From Bradyrhizobium sp. SZCCT0148 (GTDB lineage: Bacteria; Pseudomonadota; Alphaproteobacteria; Rhizobiales; Xanthobacteraceae), in the NCBI RefSeq assembly GCF_018129985.1, contig NZ_JAFCKT010000001.1:124001-188000 (forward strand): a stretch of DNA of 64,000 bases. The letters are read 5' to 3'. Position numbers and translations under genes: made by a program. The notes beneath the pieces are model-generated. The model was not told where the DNA came from and did not search any database. It was given only the letters and a program-made list of their open reading frames with translations. Shown piece after piece: positions 23,715 to 35,193 of this stretch; position 1 is the first letter of the stretch; each line of letters opens with the position of its first letter.

Positions 23715-24562
23715 CGACAGGTATCGAGACCCGCATGGTTGACGCGTCGAAGCCTGCCGCAAGCGCTGCATCGCCACGGGGCCGTGCAAGATGGCAAAGA
23801 CTGCGCGACGGCATCGCCGTGCTCGCGACCCAGGTCCTCGTCCTGGCCGCTCTTCTCGTCCTGTGGGAATACGCCACGCCGAAGGGCAGCCCCGCGGCCT
23901 TCATGTTCGGATCGCCGTCGGCGATCGCGGGCTTCCTGGCGCAGATGGCGAAGGACGGAAGCCTGTATCGCGATGCAGGCGTCACCGGCATGGAGACGTT
24001 GCTCGGCTTCTTCCTGGGCAATCTGGTCGGCACGCTGCTCGGCCTGTTGCTCTGGTATTCGCGCTTCGTCTCCCGCGTCGTTCAGCCCTTCGTCATCGCG
24101 CTCGGCTCGATCCCCATCATCGCGCTCGCCCCCATCGTGATCATCTGGTTCGGCACCGGGCTGGTCTCGAAGGTCGCCATGTCCACCCTGTCGGTGGTGA
24201 TCGTCGCGCTTGTAACGTCCTACAAGGGAGCGATCGGCGTCGACGGCGACCAGATCAATCTCATGAAGACGCTCGGCGCCTCCAAGTTCCAGATCTTCCG
24301 GAAGCTCGTCGTCCCGGCGTCGCTCACGGACATCTTCGCGGGGCTGAAGCTGACGGTCGGCTTCGCGCTGATCGGCGCCATCGTCGGCGAGTTCATGTCA
24401 TCGTCGGAAGGATTGGGTCACGCGATCTTCAAGGCCGGCTCGCTCTATATCATTCCCAAGGTATTCGCCGCGCTCGTCGTGACGATCGTCCTTGCGCTCG
24501 TTCTGACCTGGCTCGTCGGCAAGATCGAGCGGCTGCTGATTCCGTGGCGGCGCCAGGCCTGA
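23711..24562 (+). CDS. NitT/TauT-family ABC transporter permease
   Basis: A 283-residue BPD_transp_1 permease with about six membrane spans. It has the cytoplasmic EAA-type loop that contacts the ATPase (LMKTLGASKFQIFRKLVVPASLTDIFAG). The N-terminal 35 residues are hydrophilic and basic. Translationally coupled to the ATPase gene. The second formamidase gene follows 43 bp after its stop. Confidence 0.92.
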   Translation: MTTGIETRMVDASKPAASAASPRGRARWQRLRDGIAVLATQVLVLAALLVLWEYATPKGSPAAFMFGSPSAIAGFLAQMAKDGSLYRDAGVTGMETLLGFFLGNLVGTLLGLLLWYSRFVSRVVQPFVIALGSIPIIALAPIVIIWFGTGLVSKVAMSTLSVVIVALVTSYKGAIGVDGDQINLMKTLGASKFQIFRKLVVPASLTDIFAGLKLTVGFALIGAIVGEFMSSSEGLGHAIFKAGSLYIIPKVFAALVVTIVLALVLTWLVGKIERLLIPWRRQA

Positions 24563-24605
24563 CGTCGAGCGATCAACCATATTCCGAAACGCCCAGGGAG
24601 GAACC

Positions 24606-25529
24606 ATGTCCAAGCGCATCAGCAAGGCCGGAAACATCAAATACGCGCTGTCCGGGGACGACAGTTTCATCGCGAGCGTCGAGCCCGGCGAAACCTTCGT
24701 GGTTGAGTGTGCCATCAACGCCAACGACGGCACCATCCGTCATCTTGGGCAGCAGTTGACCGAGGCCGACGTAACGATGCCGTTCGTCAACGGCGCCACC
24801 GGTCCGATCGAGGTGCGCGGCGCCAAGCCGGGCGACATGCTGCGCCTCGAAATCGTCGGCATGGAGCTCGACAAGCTCGGCTTCACCGCGCTCTGGCCGG
24901 GCATCGGCATGTTTCCCGATTGGGTCAGGCGCAAGGAGTTCGGGATCCAGACGCGCGTCGTCGAGGTCAAGGACGGCCACGTGCACTGGAACGAGCATCT
25001 GAAGCTGCCCGTCAAGCCGATGATCGGCGTGGCCGGTGTGGCGCCGGTCCACGGCGCGGTTCTCACCGTCGACAACGGCCCGCATGGCGGCAACATGGAC
25101 GTCCAGGAGATCACCACCGGCAACAGCATCTTCTTCCGCGTCAACAAGGACGGCGCGCATCTCTTCCTGGGCGACTGCCATGCCATCCAGGGCGACGGCG
25201 AATGCAACGGAATGGGCGCGATCGAGATCGCGGCCAACCTCACGGTCAAGGTCTCTCTCGCCAAGGCGCCGGCGCGACTGACTCATCCGCGCATCGAAAC
25301 GGCCACCCACATCTGCACGCTCGGATGCGCGCGCCCGCTGGAGGACGCCATGCGCATCGCGTTCGAGGAGATGGTCTATTGGATGGAGGACGACTGGAAG
25401 ATTCCAGCCGCCGAGGGCTACATGCTGCTCGGTCAGGTCGCCGAAGCTCGCTGCACGCAGGTGGTCAATCCGAAATACACGTACATCTGCAAGGTGGAGC
25501 GGAGCCTGCTGGAGCGGTACCACGGGTAA
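24606..25529 (+). CDS. Acetamidase/formamidase family protein (second copy)
   Basis: A 307-residue FmdA-type amidohydrolase of normal length. Signatures DNGPHGGNMDVQEITTG and LGDCHAIQGDGECNG correspond to the metal/active-site regions of the family. It starts behind AGGGAGGAACC, 43 bp after the permease stop, and is the last gene of the four-gene transport operon. A likely route is import of an amide by the ABC system and hydrolysis to ammonia plus formate or acetate. A small 6-bp hairpin (CTGCCG/CGGCAG) follows the stop codon but has no U-tract. Confidence 0.9.
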   Translation: MSKRISKAGNIKYALSGDDSFIASVEPGETFVVECAINANDGTIRHLGQQLTEADVTMPFVNGATGPIEVRGAKPGDMLRLEIVGMELDKLGFTALWPGIGMFPDWVRRKEFGIQTRVVEVKDGHVHWNEHLKLPVKPMIGVAGVAPVHGAVLTVDNGPHGGNMDVQEITTGNSIFFRVNKDGAHLFLGDCHAIQGDGECNGMGAIEIAANLTVKVSLAKAPARLTHPRIETATHICTLGCARPLEDAMRIAFEEMVYWMEDDWKIPAAEGYMLLGQVAEARCTQVVNPKYTYICKVERSLLERYHG

Positions 25530-25685
25530 CAGGTGCTGCCGTGCTGCGGCAGGGCAATCGCACATGGCTCTCTGCGTGAGCGGAGCGCACGCCTCGTCCT
25601 TCGAGTCGACCGCTTCGCGGCTCGGCCACCGGAGGTGACGAGCCGTTCGAAACGCGTGCGACAGATATTGCCTCGAGGACTTGCC

Positions 25686-27374
25686 TCAGGCCGCACGGAC
25701 CGCCTCGAGGAATTGTCGCACCTCGCGCTTCAGGCGGGTGCTGTCGCTGGCAAGAGACTTCGCCGCGGACAGGACCTGAGACGAGGCCGAGCCGGTCTCG
25801 GTGGCTCCGCGCTGCACGCCGATGATGTTGGACGAGACCTGCTGGGTGCCCTGCGCCGCCTGCTGGACGTTGCGCGAGATTTCCTGCGTTGCAGCTCCCT
25901 GTTCTTCGACGGCCGCGGCGATGGTGGACGCGATTTCGGAGAGCTTTTCGATGGTGCCGCCGATCTCCTCGATGGCACCGACGGACTCCCGGGTCGCCGC
26001 CTGGATGCCGGAAATTTGCTGTCCGATCTCACCGGTGGCTTTCGCGGTCTGTTCGGCCAGCGCCTTCACTTCGGAGGCGACCACTGCAAAGCCGCGGCCG
26101 GCTTCACCGGCTCGCGCCGCCTCGATGGTGGCGTTCAGGGCCAGAAGGTTGGTCTGGCCTGCGATGGTGTTGATGAGCTCGACCACGTCGCCGATCCGGC
26201 TCGCGGCGCGGGACAGCTCGCTGACACGATCGTTGGTCCTGCGCGCCTGGTTGACGGCATCACCGGCCATCCGCGCCGATTCCTGCACCTGCCGGCTGAT
26301 CTCATTGACGGAGGATGACAGTTCCTCGGTGGCCGACGCCACCGACTGCACGTTGGTGGACGCCTCCTCGGATGCCGTCGCAACCATGGTCGTCACCTCC
26401 TGCGCCTGTCCGGCGGTGGCGGTCAGCGTGCTTGCAGACGCCTCGAGTTCGGTCGAGGCCGAGGATACGGTCTCGACGATCTCACCGATCATCGCTTCGA
26501 AGTCGCGCGTGATGCCGTCGACCCGGCGGCCACGCTCGATCTTGGCCTCAGCGTCGCGCGCAGCTGCTTCGTCAGATGCCTTCTTCGCGATCAGGGCTTC
26601 CTTGAACAGCTGCAGCACGTCGGCCATCGCACCAATTTCGGTCTTCTCGCCGCGATGGGTGACTTCGGCGGAAAGATCGCCCCGGCCCAGTTCCTGCATC
26701 GGCTTGATGATCGAGGCAATGCCCGCTGACACGTCGCGCATGAGAATGAAGCCGACCAACGCTCCGCCGGTCACCGCAGCCAGGATGATCCCGACGATCA
26801 CCATGAGGGCGGAGCTGTAGCCTTCGGCCGCGGCTCGTGTTTCGTCATCCGCGCCCTTGTCGTTGATGTCGATGTTCTTCTGGAGAAGTTCGTCGGATTG
26901 AACGCTCAGCTTGCCGTATTTGGCAAGCAGTTCGCGCGCTTCGAGCGCGGGACGACCGAGGATTTTCCGTGACATGTCGGTGACTTCGTCGACGGCTTTG
27001 CGGTAGTCCCCCCAGACACGCACCCACTCGACGTAATTCTTGCGCTCCTCCGGCGAGGTGATCATTCGCTCGTAGGCCTGGCGCTGGTTTTCGATGATCG
27101 CGAGGCTAGCTGCCGCCCGTTTCTCGAAGCCGGCCTTGCCATCAGCGGTTTCATTGAAGATGTGATCGCGAATCGCAATGCGATATTCGGTGATGGCGGT
27201 TCGCATGTTGCCGAGCGCGCGGACGCTGGGCAGCCAGTTGGTGGCGATCGCGACGGAATGGGCGTTGATGCCGTCCATGCTCCGCACCGCCATCGCTCCC
27301 AAGCCTCCCATCAGGAGAAGCATGATCGCGATGACCGCGATGATCTTCGAGCGAATCGACCATTTGGCAAACAT
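25686..27374 (-). CDS. Methyl-accepting chemotaxis protein (562 aa)
   Basis: Membrane chemoreceptor. TM1 about 10-30 ([20 protein letters not shown]), a four-helix-bundle type sensor domain of about 160 residues, TM2 about 190-215, then HAMP ([20 protein letters not shown]). The methyl-accepting signalling domain carries the invariant hairpin tip ([20 protein letters not shown]). No C-terminal CheR/CheB pentapeptide is present. The ligand is unknown. No other chemotaxis genes adjoin. The AraC regulator gene lies 214 bp upstream on the same strand. Confidence 0.93.
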   Translation of the reverse strand: MFAKWSIRSKIIAVIAIMLLLMGGLGAMAVRSMDGINAHSVAIATNWLPSVRALGNMRTAITEYRIAIRDHIFNETADGKAGFEKRAAASLAIIENQRQAYERMITSPEERKNYVEWVRVWGDYRKAVDEVTDMSRKILGRPALEARELLAKYGKLSVQSDELLQKNIDINDKGADDETRAAAEGYSSALMVIVGIILAAVTGGALVGFILMRDVSAGIASIIKPMQELGRGDLSAEVTHRGEKTEIGAMADVLQLFKEALIAKKASDEAAARDAEAKIERGRRVDGITRDFEAMIGEIVETVSSASTELEASASTLTATAGQAQEVTTMVATASEEASTNVQSVASATEELSSSVNEISRQVQESARMAGDAVNQARRTNDRVSELSRAASRIGDVVELINTIAGQTNLLALNATIEAARAGEAGRGFAVVASEVKALAEQTAKATGEIGQQISGIQAATRESVGAIEEIGGTIEKLSEIASTIAAAVEEQGAATQEISRNVQQAAQGTQQVSSNIIGVQRGATETGSASSQVLSAAKSLASDSTRLKREVRQFLEAVRAA

Positions 27375-27588
27375 GATGAAATCTCCGACGCCATTGTCAC
27401 GCGGCCGCGCGTTTCATCGCGGAAGCGGATGAGCGGTCGCCATGCCGGACATTCCGCAATTCGCGTAAAAATTGATAAAATCCCGGGCAGGCCAGCTTCG
27501 TTCCGAACGTGCCACGGCGTTCCCGCCGTCATGTCGGGGACACGTGATCGTCACGCTCGGCCGCGAGCGCTGCGCCGGCAGTGAGGCG

Positions 27589-28554
27589 TCAATGTCTTGC
27601 CGCTGTATCCGACGGAAGCTCTCCGAAGCGCTGCCGGTAGGCGCGCGCGAAATGACCGAGGCTCTGGAAGCCGCACGACAGGGCGACTTCCGTCACAGAT
27701 CTGGACGCCTCGCTGTCTGCCAGCATGGTCCGCGCGCGTTCGAGCCGCAGACGCTTCAGATACATGCTCGGAGATTCGCCGTGGATCTGTTGAAAATATC
27801 GAAAGATGGATCGGACGCTCGTTCCGGTCGCTTCGGCAATCCCGGCCACGTCGATCGGCTTGTTGAAATTCTCGACGATGAAGTCCTCGGCCTGCTTGAG
27901 TTGCGGCATGCTCGGGCGCGGTATCGAGGCATCGAGGAGGTGGCTGTGATTGTGCGGGAGATGGATCAATAGTCGAAGCAGCACCACAGCATGGATCTGC
28001 TCGATCAGCCTGTCGTGAAACCGTTGTTCCAGCGCGTCAAGTTCCTGTGCACCCCGGAACACCGTATCCCGCACGTAACGGCCGAAACTCAGGTTGGTGG
28101 CGGCCGGTTGTGCGAACTGCACTGGCCCTGAAACCTCTTCGCCGCACAGCGAGGCAAGGGTCTGTTTTAGGTCCTCCGGGTTGATACGAATGAACAGGCT
28201 CGAATGGCCGTCGGGATCGATCTTCCTGGCCTCCACGCCTTCCGGAATGACATATCCTATGTTGCGAGGGCCGGTATCGATTTCCATTCCTCGCAGAAGG
28301 AGTCGGCTGTTCTTGTGCGTCTGGAAGACAATCCTGAGGTAATCGACCGGCTGATACGTCACGTCGATCGCGGCATCGCTCTTCAACATGATGAACGGTA
28401 ATTTTTGCGTCTCGATGCTGTTGCACCAATAGGCCGTCGCTTGGCCGCCCGGTAACTCTGCCGATTGGAGGCGGCCATTGGCGACGCCTTCGAGTTGATG
28501 TGCAAGCTCCTGCACGTCGCCGGTTTGAAATGTCGGAAATCTTTTCAAGAGCAT
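27589..28554 (-). CDS. AraC-family transcriptional regulator
   Basis: A 321-residue regulator. The N-terminal ~190 residues look like the AraC_binding_2 (cupin-like) domain (LRIVFQTHKNSRLLLRGMEI). The C-terminal double HTH is clear: GIAEATGTSVRSIFRYFQQI and SVTEVALSCGFQSLGHFARAY. Members of this branch often control use of an aromatic or amine substrate. The 600-bp region upstream holds two palindromes that may be its sites. The target genes are not obvious; the MCP gene downstream is one possibility. Confidence 0.88.
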   Translation of the reverse strand: MLLKRFPTFQTGDVQELAHQLEGVANGRLQSAELPGGQATAYWCNSIETQKLPFIMLKSDAAIDVTYQPVDYLRIVFQTHKNSRLLLRGMEIDTGPRNIGYVIPEGVEARKIDPDGHSSLFIRINPEDLKQTLASLCGEEVSGPVQFAQPAATNLSFGRYVRDTVFRGAQELDALEQRFHDRLIEQIHAVVLLRLLIHLPHNHSHLLDASIPRPSMPQLKQAEDFIVENFNKPIDVAGIAEATGTSVRSIFRYFQQIHGESPSMYLKRLRLERARTMLADSEASRSVTEVALSCGFQSLGHFARAYRQRFGELPSDTAARH

Positions 28555-29157
28555 GTCGATGGATCGGAAATCGTTCGCGGAGCCCCGGCCGACGAGCGTG
28601 TTCCGGACGCACGCTAAAAAGGTAGCATAGCATGGGACATTCTCCTGACAGGAAATCCCTGCTGGCTTCCGGCAGACCTCTGCAATGCAAATTTGGATGC
28701 CGTAATTTTACGGAGAAAGTGACATCCGCCTTCGGTCGTGGCGCGGCTTGCCGGTGCTATTCGACTAGTCTCCGGCATATTGCCGGACCGACGATCTTGG
28801 CAGATATCTTTCGCGACGTGACACAGATGAATGCCATCCTGGCCGATGCGGCCAAGGTGCACCGTGTCGATGTACTGACGAGCAAGGATACGTTCTCCCA
28901 TCGCAACCCAGGCTGACGAGATGCCTGCCCGAGCTCCGCGAGCGAGCTTGGAACGACGTCGCCTTGCGCCTGTTTTGCCCGACGAAGGGTCAAGCAGTTA
29001 TCTTTTTCTTGACGTCCGTCTGGGAGCAGCGAGCTCCTGTGCGCGGGGACCCGTCCCGATTTCGTCGCGCTCTAACCCATTGATCTTGCTGGCCCCGTCT
29101 ACTGTGCATGGGGTTGTTTTCGCACTTTTCGCCCCGGCGGAGGCGGGCGCAGCCCCG
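28555..29157. other. 603-bp intergenic region with two palindromes
   Basis: No convincing gene. Palindromes CCGTAA TT TTACGG (28700-28713) and TCCGGCA TAT TGCCGGA (28771-28787) lie 146-233 bp upstream of the AraC start. A short plus-strand frame (28632-28916) runs across them but has no ribosome site and an atypical composition in its first half. The 28800-28916 part has coding-like codon use (ILADAAKVHRVDVLTSKD), perhaps a gene remnant. Confidence 0.4.
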
Positions 29158-31179
<2,022 letters not shown>

Positions 31180-31400
31180 GGCGCCTACGCATAGGACTCC
31201 GCGCTGCCGAATACAACCGACGGAGGCGTGAAAGATCGAGGTTCCACGGCCGCAATCGGGCACGTTGACCGTTCACGAGCGTAGGCCGCTCACTCCACCA
31301 CCCGCGCGACCCGCGTTGATGCCATCAGGGGTGTGACGCCTTCCACAGTTCGGCCGGCACGAACGCATCATGCTCCTCTCCAGCTTTGAAGGAGAGCCCC

Positions 31401-31676
31401 ATGTTTCTGATCGACGCGCTGCTGATCCTTGCGATGCTGTTTTTCCTGTTCCTGCCGATCAGCGACCGCCGGACGGTGCGGATGAGGATCTGCATGCTGG
31501 CGGTGTTCTCGGTTTCGATCACCCGCACCCCCATCGTGCCGGTGCTGCTCGCAAGCGTCTCCGCGCCTTCCGGAATGGCGCGCGTGCCGCATATGCATAT
31601 CGGTGAGCCCTCCTCGGGGTTCTCACCGCGGCCGACATCGGATATCCGATTGATCCATGGGCAAGGAAACCTCTGA
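31401..31676 (+). CDS. Possible small membrane protein (91 aa)
   Basis: ATG at 31401 follows AAGGAG with seven-base spacing. The first 25 residues are strongly hydrophobic (FLIDALLILAMLFFLFLPI). A basic turn and a second moderately hydrophobic stretch follow, then a Pro/Ser-rich tail. The 3' end overlaps the start of the DMT transporter gene by 20 bases. Codon use in the second half is less convincing, so the true gene could end differently. No family recognised. Confidence 0.45.
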   Translation: MFLIDALLILAMLFFLFLPISDRRTVRMRICMLAVFSVSITRTPIVPVLLASVSAPSGMARVPHMHIGEPSSGFSPRPTSDIRLIHGQGNL

Positions 31677-32601
31677 GGGCCGTCATGGATCAGTCGCCGG
31701 CCCAGCGTCGTCCGCGAATGCCTGGCTCGGCGCAATCGCGCTCATTGGCTTCGTCCTGGTGGCGACCGCGCAGGCTTCCAATCAGGTCCTGGCGCGCGGG
31801 CTCGCGGGCTCCGTCCCGCCCTTCGCGCTCGCCTTCTTCCGCTGGAGCATCGTCGCCATCGGGCTCGCGCCGATCGCGCTCAGGGAGATCCGCGATGGCC
31901 GCGTGCCGCTCGGCCGCAACATCTGGCCGATCCTCGCCGCCGGCTTCATGGGCATGTTCCTGTGCGGCGGCCCGGTCTACGCCGCCGGCGTCTCCACGAC
32001 GGCGATCCACATCGCGCTGATCATGGCGCTGTCACCGATCACGGTGCTGCTGATCTCGGCCATGCGCGGCATGGAGCATGTCGGTCCGCTGCAATGGCTC
32101 GGCACCGCGCTGGCGCTCGCCGGTGCGCTGCTCATCATCTCCGGCGGCCATCCGCAGACGCTGATCGAACTTCAGACCGTGGCGGGCGATGGGCTCGTCG
32201 TGATCGCGATGCTCGGCTGGTCCGGCTACACGCTGCTGCAATCGCGCGCCGCGCCAAGGGCCTCGCTGCTGGCGCGCATCAGCTTGTTCTCGGGCGCCGG
32301 CGCCCTGTTCTCGCTCCCGCTTGCGGCTATGGAGATGTGGGCGACGCCGGGGCAAGTCTTCAGCACGAGAGCTCTCTCCGCCTATGTCTTTGCCGGGATC
32401 GTTCCCGGCCTGCTCGCCTATGCCGGCTTCGCCTGGCTCGGCGGCAAATTTGGCTCGGTGCGAACCTCGCTTGTGCTGTATCTCGGGCCGATCGCAAGCG
32501 CGCTGCTGTCTTTCGTCATCCTCGGCGAGCCGCCGAAGCTGATCCATCTTTTCGGCGGCTTGCTGATCCTGGGCGGCGTTTGGGCCAGTCTGCGCCGCTA
32601 G
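31657..32601 (+). CDS. DMT-superfamily (EamA) transporter
   Basis: A 314-residue protein with about ten membrane helices in two EamA repeats: the first begins WLGAIALIGFVLVATAQASN, the second LVVIAMLGWSGYTLLQSRAA. Conserved LSPITVLLISAM and the terminal FGGLLILGGVWASL are typical. Such proteins export metabolites such as amino acids; the substrate is unknown. The first ~20 residues are hydrophilic and the start (31657) lacks a clear ribosome site, so translation may be coupled to the upstream small frame. Confidence 0.9.
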   Translation: MGKETSEGRHGSVAGPASSANAWLGAIALIGFVLVATAQASNQVLARGLAGSVPPFALAFFRWSIVAIGLAPIALREIRDGRVPLGRNIWPILAAGFMGMFLCGGPVYAAGVSTTAIHIALIMALSPITVLLISAMRGMEHVGPLQWLGTALALAGALLIISGGHPQTLIELQTVAGDGLVVIAMLGWSGYTLLQSRAAPRASLLARISLFSGAGALFSLPLAAMEMWATPGQVFSTRALSAYVFAGIVPGLLAYAGFAWLGGKFGSVRTSLVLYLGPIASALLSFVILGEPPKLIHLFGGLLILGGVWASLRR

Positions 32602-32718
32602 TTCCATCCGCGCACACCCTGCAGGAACCATCCGGGTGCGCGGACATTCTGATGGAAGGGTCGCTGCGAGCCCGGCTCGCGCGCGTTCTCAAATGGTCGC
32701 CTCTGGCGTGGGGGAGCT

Positions 32719-32883
32719 GTGAGTACAGTCATTGAGAACCTGCTGTTGCGAAAGCAGAAGCTCGTGGAGCAGCTCGAAAAGGCGCCGTCGGTCGAGGATC
32801 GCGACAGGATCGAGCACCAGCTCGAGCAGATCAACACCGCGCTGGATTTCCTGGCCAAGCCCGGCTCGAAAAACGCAAAATAG
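32719..32883 (+). CDS. Small coiled-coil protein (54 aa), GTG start
   Basis: GTG at 32719 is preceded by GGGGAG with good spacing; an in-frame stop at 32650 limits the frame. The chain reads MSTVIENLLLRKQKLVEQLE, then charged heptads (RDRIEHQLEQINTALDFL) predicting a two-stranded coiled coil, ending KPGSKNAK. It ends 3 bp from the convergent GntR gene. A weak EcfG-like element (GGAAC-N16-CATT, 32624-32648) is 70 bp upstream. Function unknown; size and helicity suggest an adaptor or oligomerisation peptide. Confidence 0.65.
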   Translation: MSTVIENLLLRKQKLVEQLEKAPSVEDRDRIEHQLEQINTALDFLAKPGSKNAK

Positions 32884-32886
32884 CGA

Positions 32887-33597
32887 TCAATCCCGCTCGG
32901 ACGTCTCCACTTTCAAAGCCTCTACCTTCAAGGCCTCAACCTTCAAGGCCTTGGCGTAGACCACGCCCGAATTGGTGATATGCGTGGTCATCAATTGCTC
33001 GAAGGCGGCGAACGCGCCCCGCGCGAACAGATCAAGCAGACTGCGGTGCTCGTCGAACGAGGTGCGGGTGCGCACGTCGATCGGTGAGGTCAGATTGGTG
33101 CGCAGCGCGGCGACGCGGCCCGAGACCAGTTGATAGGATTCGGCGAGATAGCGGTTGCCGCAATGGGTGAACAGCGCCTCGTGAAAGGCCGCATCGGCGC
33201 GGCCATAGGCGATGTTGTCCTTGGCATTGACCGCCGGCTCCATCGCCGCGATGGCCTCGCTGATCGCTGCGACCGCACCGTCGCGATCGTGACGATAGGC
33301 GAACTCTGCCGCTTTGGGCTCCAACGCGATGCGGAAGGTGCAGAGCGCGTTGATGTCGTCCGCGCTCGGCGTGAACACGAAACTCCCGACCTGCGGACGG
33401 ATCACCACGAGGCCTTGCGCCTGCAACTGGTTCATCGCCTCGCGCACCGGCGTGCGGCTGACGCCGAAGGAATTCGCCACCATCTCCTCGGAGATGGCCG
33501 CTCCCAGCGCGAACTCGCCGTCGATGATCGCCTGGCGCAGCCGCTGCATCACGCGCTGCGACAGCGATTTCGGCATATCGAGCTTGAGCGATCGCAT
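32887..33597 (-). CDS. GntR-family (FadR/FCD) transcriptional regulator
   Basis: A 236-residue regulator starting at 33597 (MRSLKLDM); the frame is open further upstream but overlaps the oxidase gene. Winged HTH: LSQRVMQRLRQAIIDGEF and NSFGVSRTPVREAMNQLQAQ. The C-terminal all-helical FCD ligand domain has the metal-binding Asp/His pattern (YGRADAAFHEALF, EHRSLLDLF). The C-terminus carries an odd triple repeat (ALKVE). It lies 8 bp after the FAD-oxidase gene and is co-transcribed with it; it probably regulates the oxidase and the divergent DapA-family gene. Confidence 0.9.
   Translation of the reverse strand: MRSLKLDMPKSLSQRVMQRLRQAIIDGEFALGAAISEEMVANSFGVSRTPVREAMNQLQAQGLVVIRPQVGSFVFTPSADDINALCTFRIALEPKAAEFAYRHDRDGAVAAISEAIAAMEPAVNAKDNIAYGRADAAFHEALFTHCGNRYLAESYQLVSGRVAALRTNLTSPIDVRTRTSFDEHRSLLDLFARGAFAAFEQLMTTHITNSGVVYAKALKVEALKVEALKVETSERD
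32909..32953 (-). repeat. Three 15-bp tandem repeats at the 3' end of the GntR gene
   Basis: Units at 32909, 32924 and 32939 (consensus ACCTTCAAGGCCTCA on the plus strand) encode three ALKVE-type pentapeptides. This is an in-frame microsatellite extension of the C-terminal helix, likely variable between strains. Confidence 0.85.
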
Positions 33598-33605
33598 CGG
33601 TGCTC

Positions 33606-35027
33606 TCAGATCACCTTGCCTGGATTGAGCAGATTGTCGGGATCCAGCGCGGCTTTCAGCGTCCGCATCAGCGCGATCTCGGCCTCGCTCCTGGCATGGC
33701 CCAGCCACCTCTTCTTCAGCGTGCCGATGCCGTGCTCGGCCGAGATGCTGCCGCCGAGTTCACGGACGAGACCGTAGATGATCGTGTCCATCTCTTCCTT
33801 CGGCTGCTGCTCGACGGAGAGGCCGGCGACCCAGGAGACCAGGTGCAGATTGCCGTCGCCGATATGGCCGTAATAGACGCTCTCGCAACCCTCGATGCCG
33901 GAGGCCAGCGAACCCTTGCAGCGCGTGACGAATTCGTCCATCCGCGCCACCGCAAGGCCGATGTCGTAGGAGATGTGCGGCCCCAGCACCTGGCCGAACT
34001 CGGCGCAGATGTCGCGCACGCGCCAGAAGCTCTGCGTCTGCGCCAGCGATTGCGCCACGGCGGCATCGGCCAGCAGCCCGCTTTCCATCAGCTCTTCGAG
34101 CCACGCCTGGAAGCGCGGCGCGTCCAGGCTCTCGTCGGTGCCCTGTGCCTCGACCAGCACGTAGAGGCCGTGCCCTGCTGCGACCGGCGGCTTGACGCCG
34201 GCGCGCGCCGTGATCACGTCCCAATAGTCCGGCCACATCACCTCGAAGGCCGACAGCAACGGGCCGAGGCCGCTGCGCGCAGCGCCGAGCAGCGCGATCA
34301 CCGCGGCGTAGTCCTTCAGCGCGCAGAGCGCAGCCATGGTCGAGCGCGGCTTCGGGAACAGCTTCAGCACGACGCGGGTGATGATGCCGAGCGTGCCTTC
34401 AGAGCCGATGAACAGATGCTTCAGATCGTAGCCGGCATTGTTCTTCATCAGCTTGTTGAGGCTGGTGATGATGGTGCCGTCGGGCAACACCACCTCCAAG
34501 CCGAGCACCAGCTCGCGCGTCATGCCGTAGCGGATCACGCGGTTGCCGCCGGCATTGGTCGAGAGATTGCCGCCGATGGCGCAGGAGCCGCGCGAGCCGA
34601 GATCGAGCGGAAAAAACAAGCCCGCCTCGTCCGCGGCCTTCTGGATCGTTTCCAGCGGCGTGCCGGCTTTCACCGTCATCGTCATCGAGGCGCGGTCGAT
34701 CTCCTCGATGCCGCTCATGCGCTCCAGCGAGATCGCGACCCAGCCGGCTTCGGGCGAGGCGCCGCGGCACAGTCCGGTGAGCCCACCCTGCGGCACGAAC
34801 GGCAGATGCGCCTGCCGGCAGGTCGCTATCGCGTCGGCCACGCCTTGTGCGTCGATCGGCCGGATCACCGCGAGCGGTGTCTGCGGCAGGCTGGCGCTCC
34901 AGTCGTTGCAATTGCGGGCGGGCACGTCAGTGCCGATCAGGACGGCGGCCGCGCCAAGCTTGTCGCGCAGGGCGCCGAGCAATTGGTCGGGCCGCTTCAT
35001 CGGGGTCACCATGTTCATGCGAGACAT
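33606..35027 (-). CDS. FAD-linked oxidase (GlcD/D-2-hydroxyacid dehydrogenase type)
   Basis: A 473-residue FAD_binding_4 / FAD-oxidase_C flavoprotein. FAD loops: FVPQGGLTGLCRGASP and LDLGSRGSCAIGGNLSTNAGG, and GSEGTLGIITRVVLKLFP. The C-terminal domain has GHIGDGNLHL and EHGIGTLKK with the metal-binding histidines. Such enzymes oxidise D-lactate, glycolate or D-2-hydroxyglutarate. Together with the GntR gene behind it and the divergent DapA-family aldolase, it points to breakdown of a hydroxy- or keto-acid. An inverted repeat is found 56 bp upstream of its start. Confidence 0.9.
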   Translation of the reverse strand: MSRMNMVTPMKRPDQLLGALRDKLGAAAVLIGTDVPARNCNDWSASLPQTPLAVIRPIDAQGVADAIATCRQAHLPFVPQGGLTGLCRGASPEAGWVAISLERMSGIEEIDRASMTMTVKAGTPLETIQKAADEAGLFFPLDLGSRGSCAIGGNLSTNAGGNRVIRYGMTRELVLGLEVVLPDGTIITSLNKLMKNNAGYDLKHLFIGSEGTLGIITRVVLKLFPKPRSTMAALCALKDYAAVIALLGAARSGLGPLLSAFEVMWPDYWDVITARAGVKPPVAAGHGLYVLVEAQGTDESLDAPRFQAWLEELMESGLLADAAVAQSLAQTQSFWRVRDICAEFGQVLGPHISYDIGLAVARMDEFVTRCKGSLASGIEGCESVYYGHIGDGNLHLVSWVAGLSVEQQPKEEMDTIIYGLVRELGGSISAEHGIGTLKKRWLGHARSEAEIALMRTLKAALDPDNLLNPGKVI

Positions 35028-35083
35028 CCCAAAATCTGGTCGCGCCCATGCGCGCCGTAGTGGGGAAAAGGGTTTGCCTCGTT

Positions 35084-35102
35084 CTTGTATGTAAGGTACA
35101 AG
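35084..35102. promoter_or_regulatory. Inverted repeat, candidate operator of the GntR regulator
   Basis: CTTGTA, 7 bases, TACAAG in the divergent intergenic region between the FAD oxidase (minus) and the DapA-family gene (plus). FCD-type GntR proteins usually bind TNGTNNNACNA-like dyads, to which TTGTA/TACAA fits. Confidence 0.5.
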
Positions 35103-35193
35103 TTAGAAAGTAAAGCAAAAACAAGGCTTGAGGGCCCTTTGGATCACTGGGGATCGGGGGCTCGTTCGAGATGGCAGCATAGAGGGTGGTGAG

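Noticed and set aside
28632-28916. 94-codon plus-strand frame upstream of AraC
   Set aside because: No ribosome site, atypical first half crossing AT-rich regulatory DNA and palindromes. The second half might be a gene remnant but cannot be named.
31325-31735. 136-codon minus-strand frame
   Set aside because: Opposite to the small membrane protein frame, which has a good ribosome site and a hydrophobic segment; this frame has neither.
32624-32648. EcfG promoter for the 54-aa coiled-coil protein
   Set aside because: GGAAC-N16-CATT has a mismatch at the most conserved part of the -10, and the distance to the start is long; kept only as a remark.
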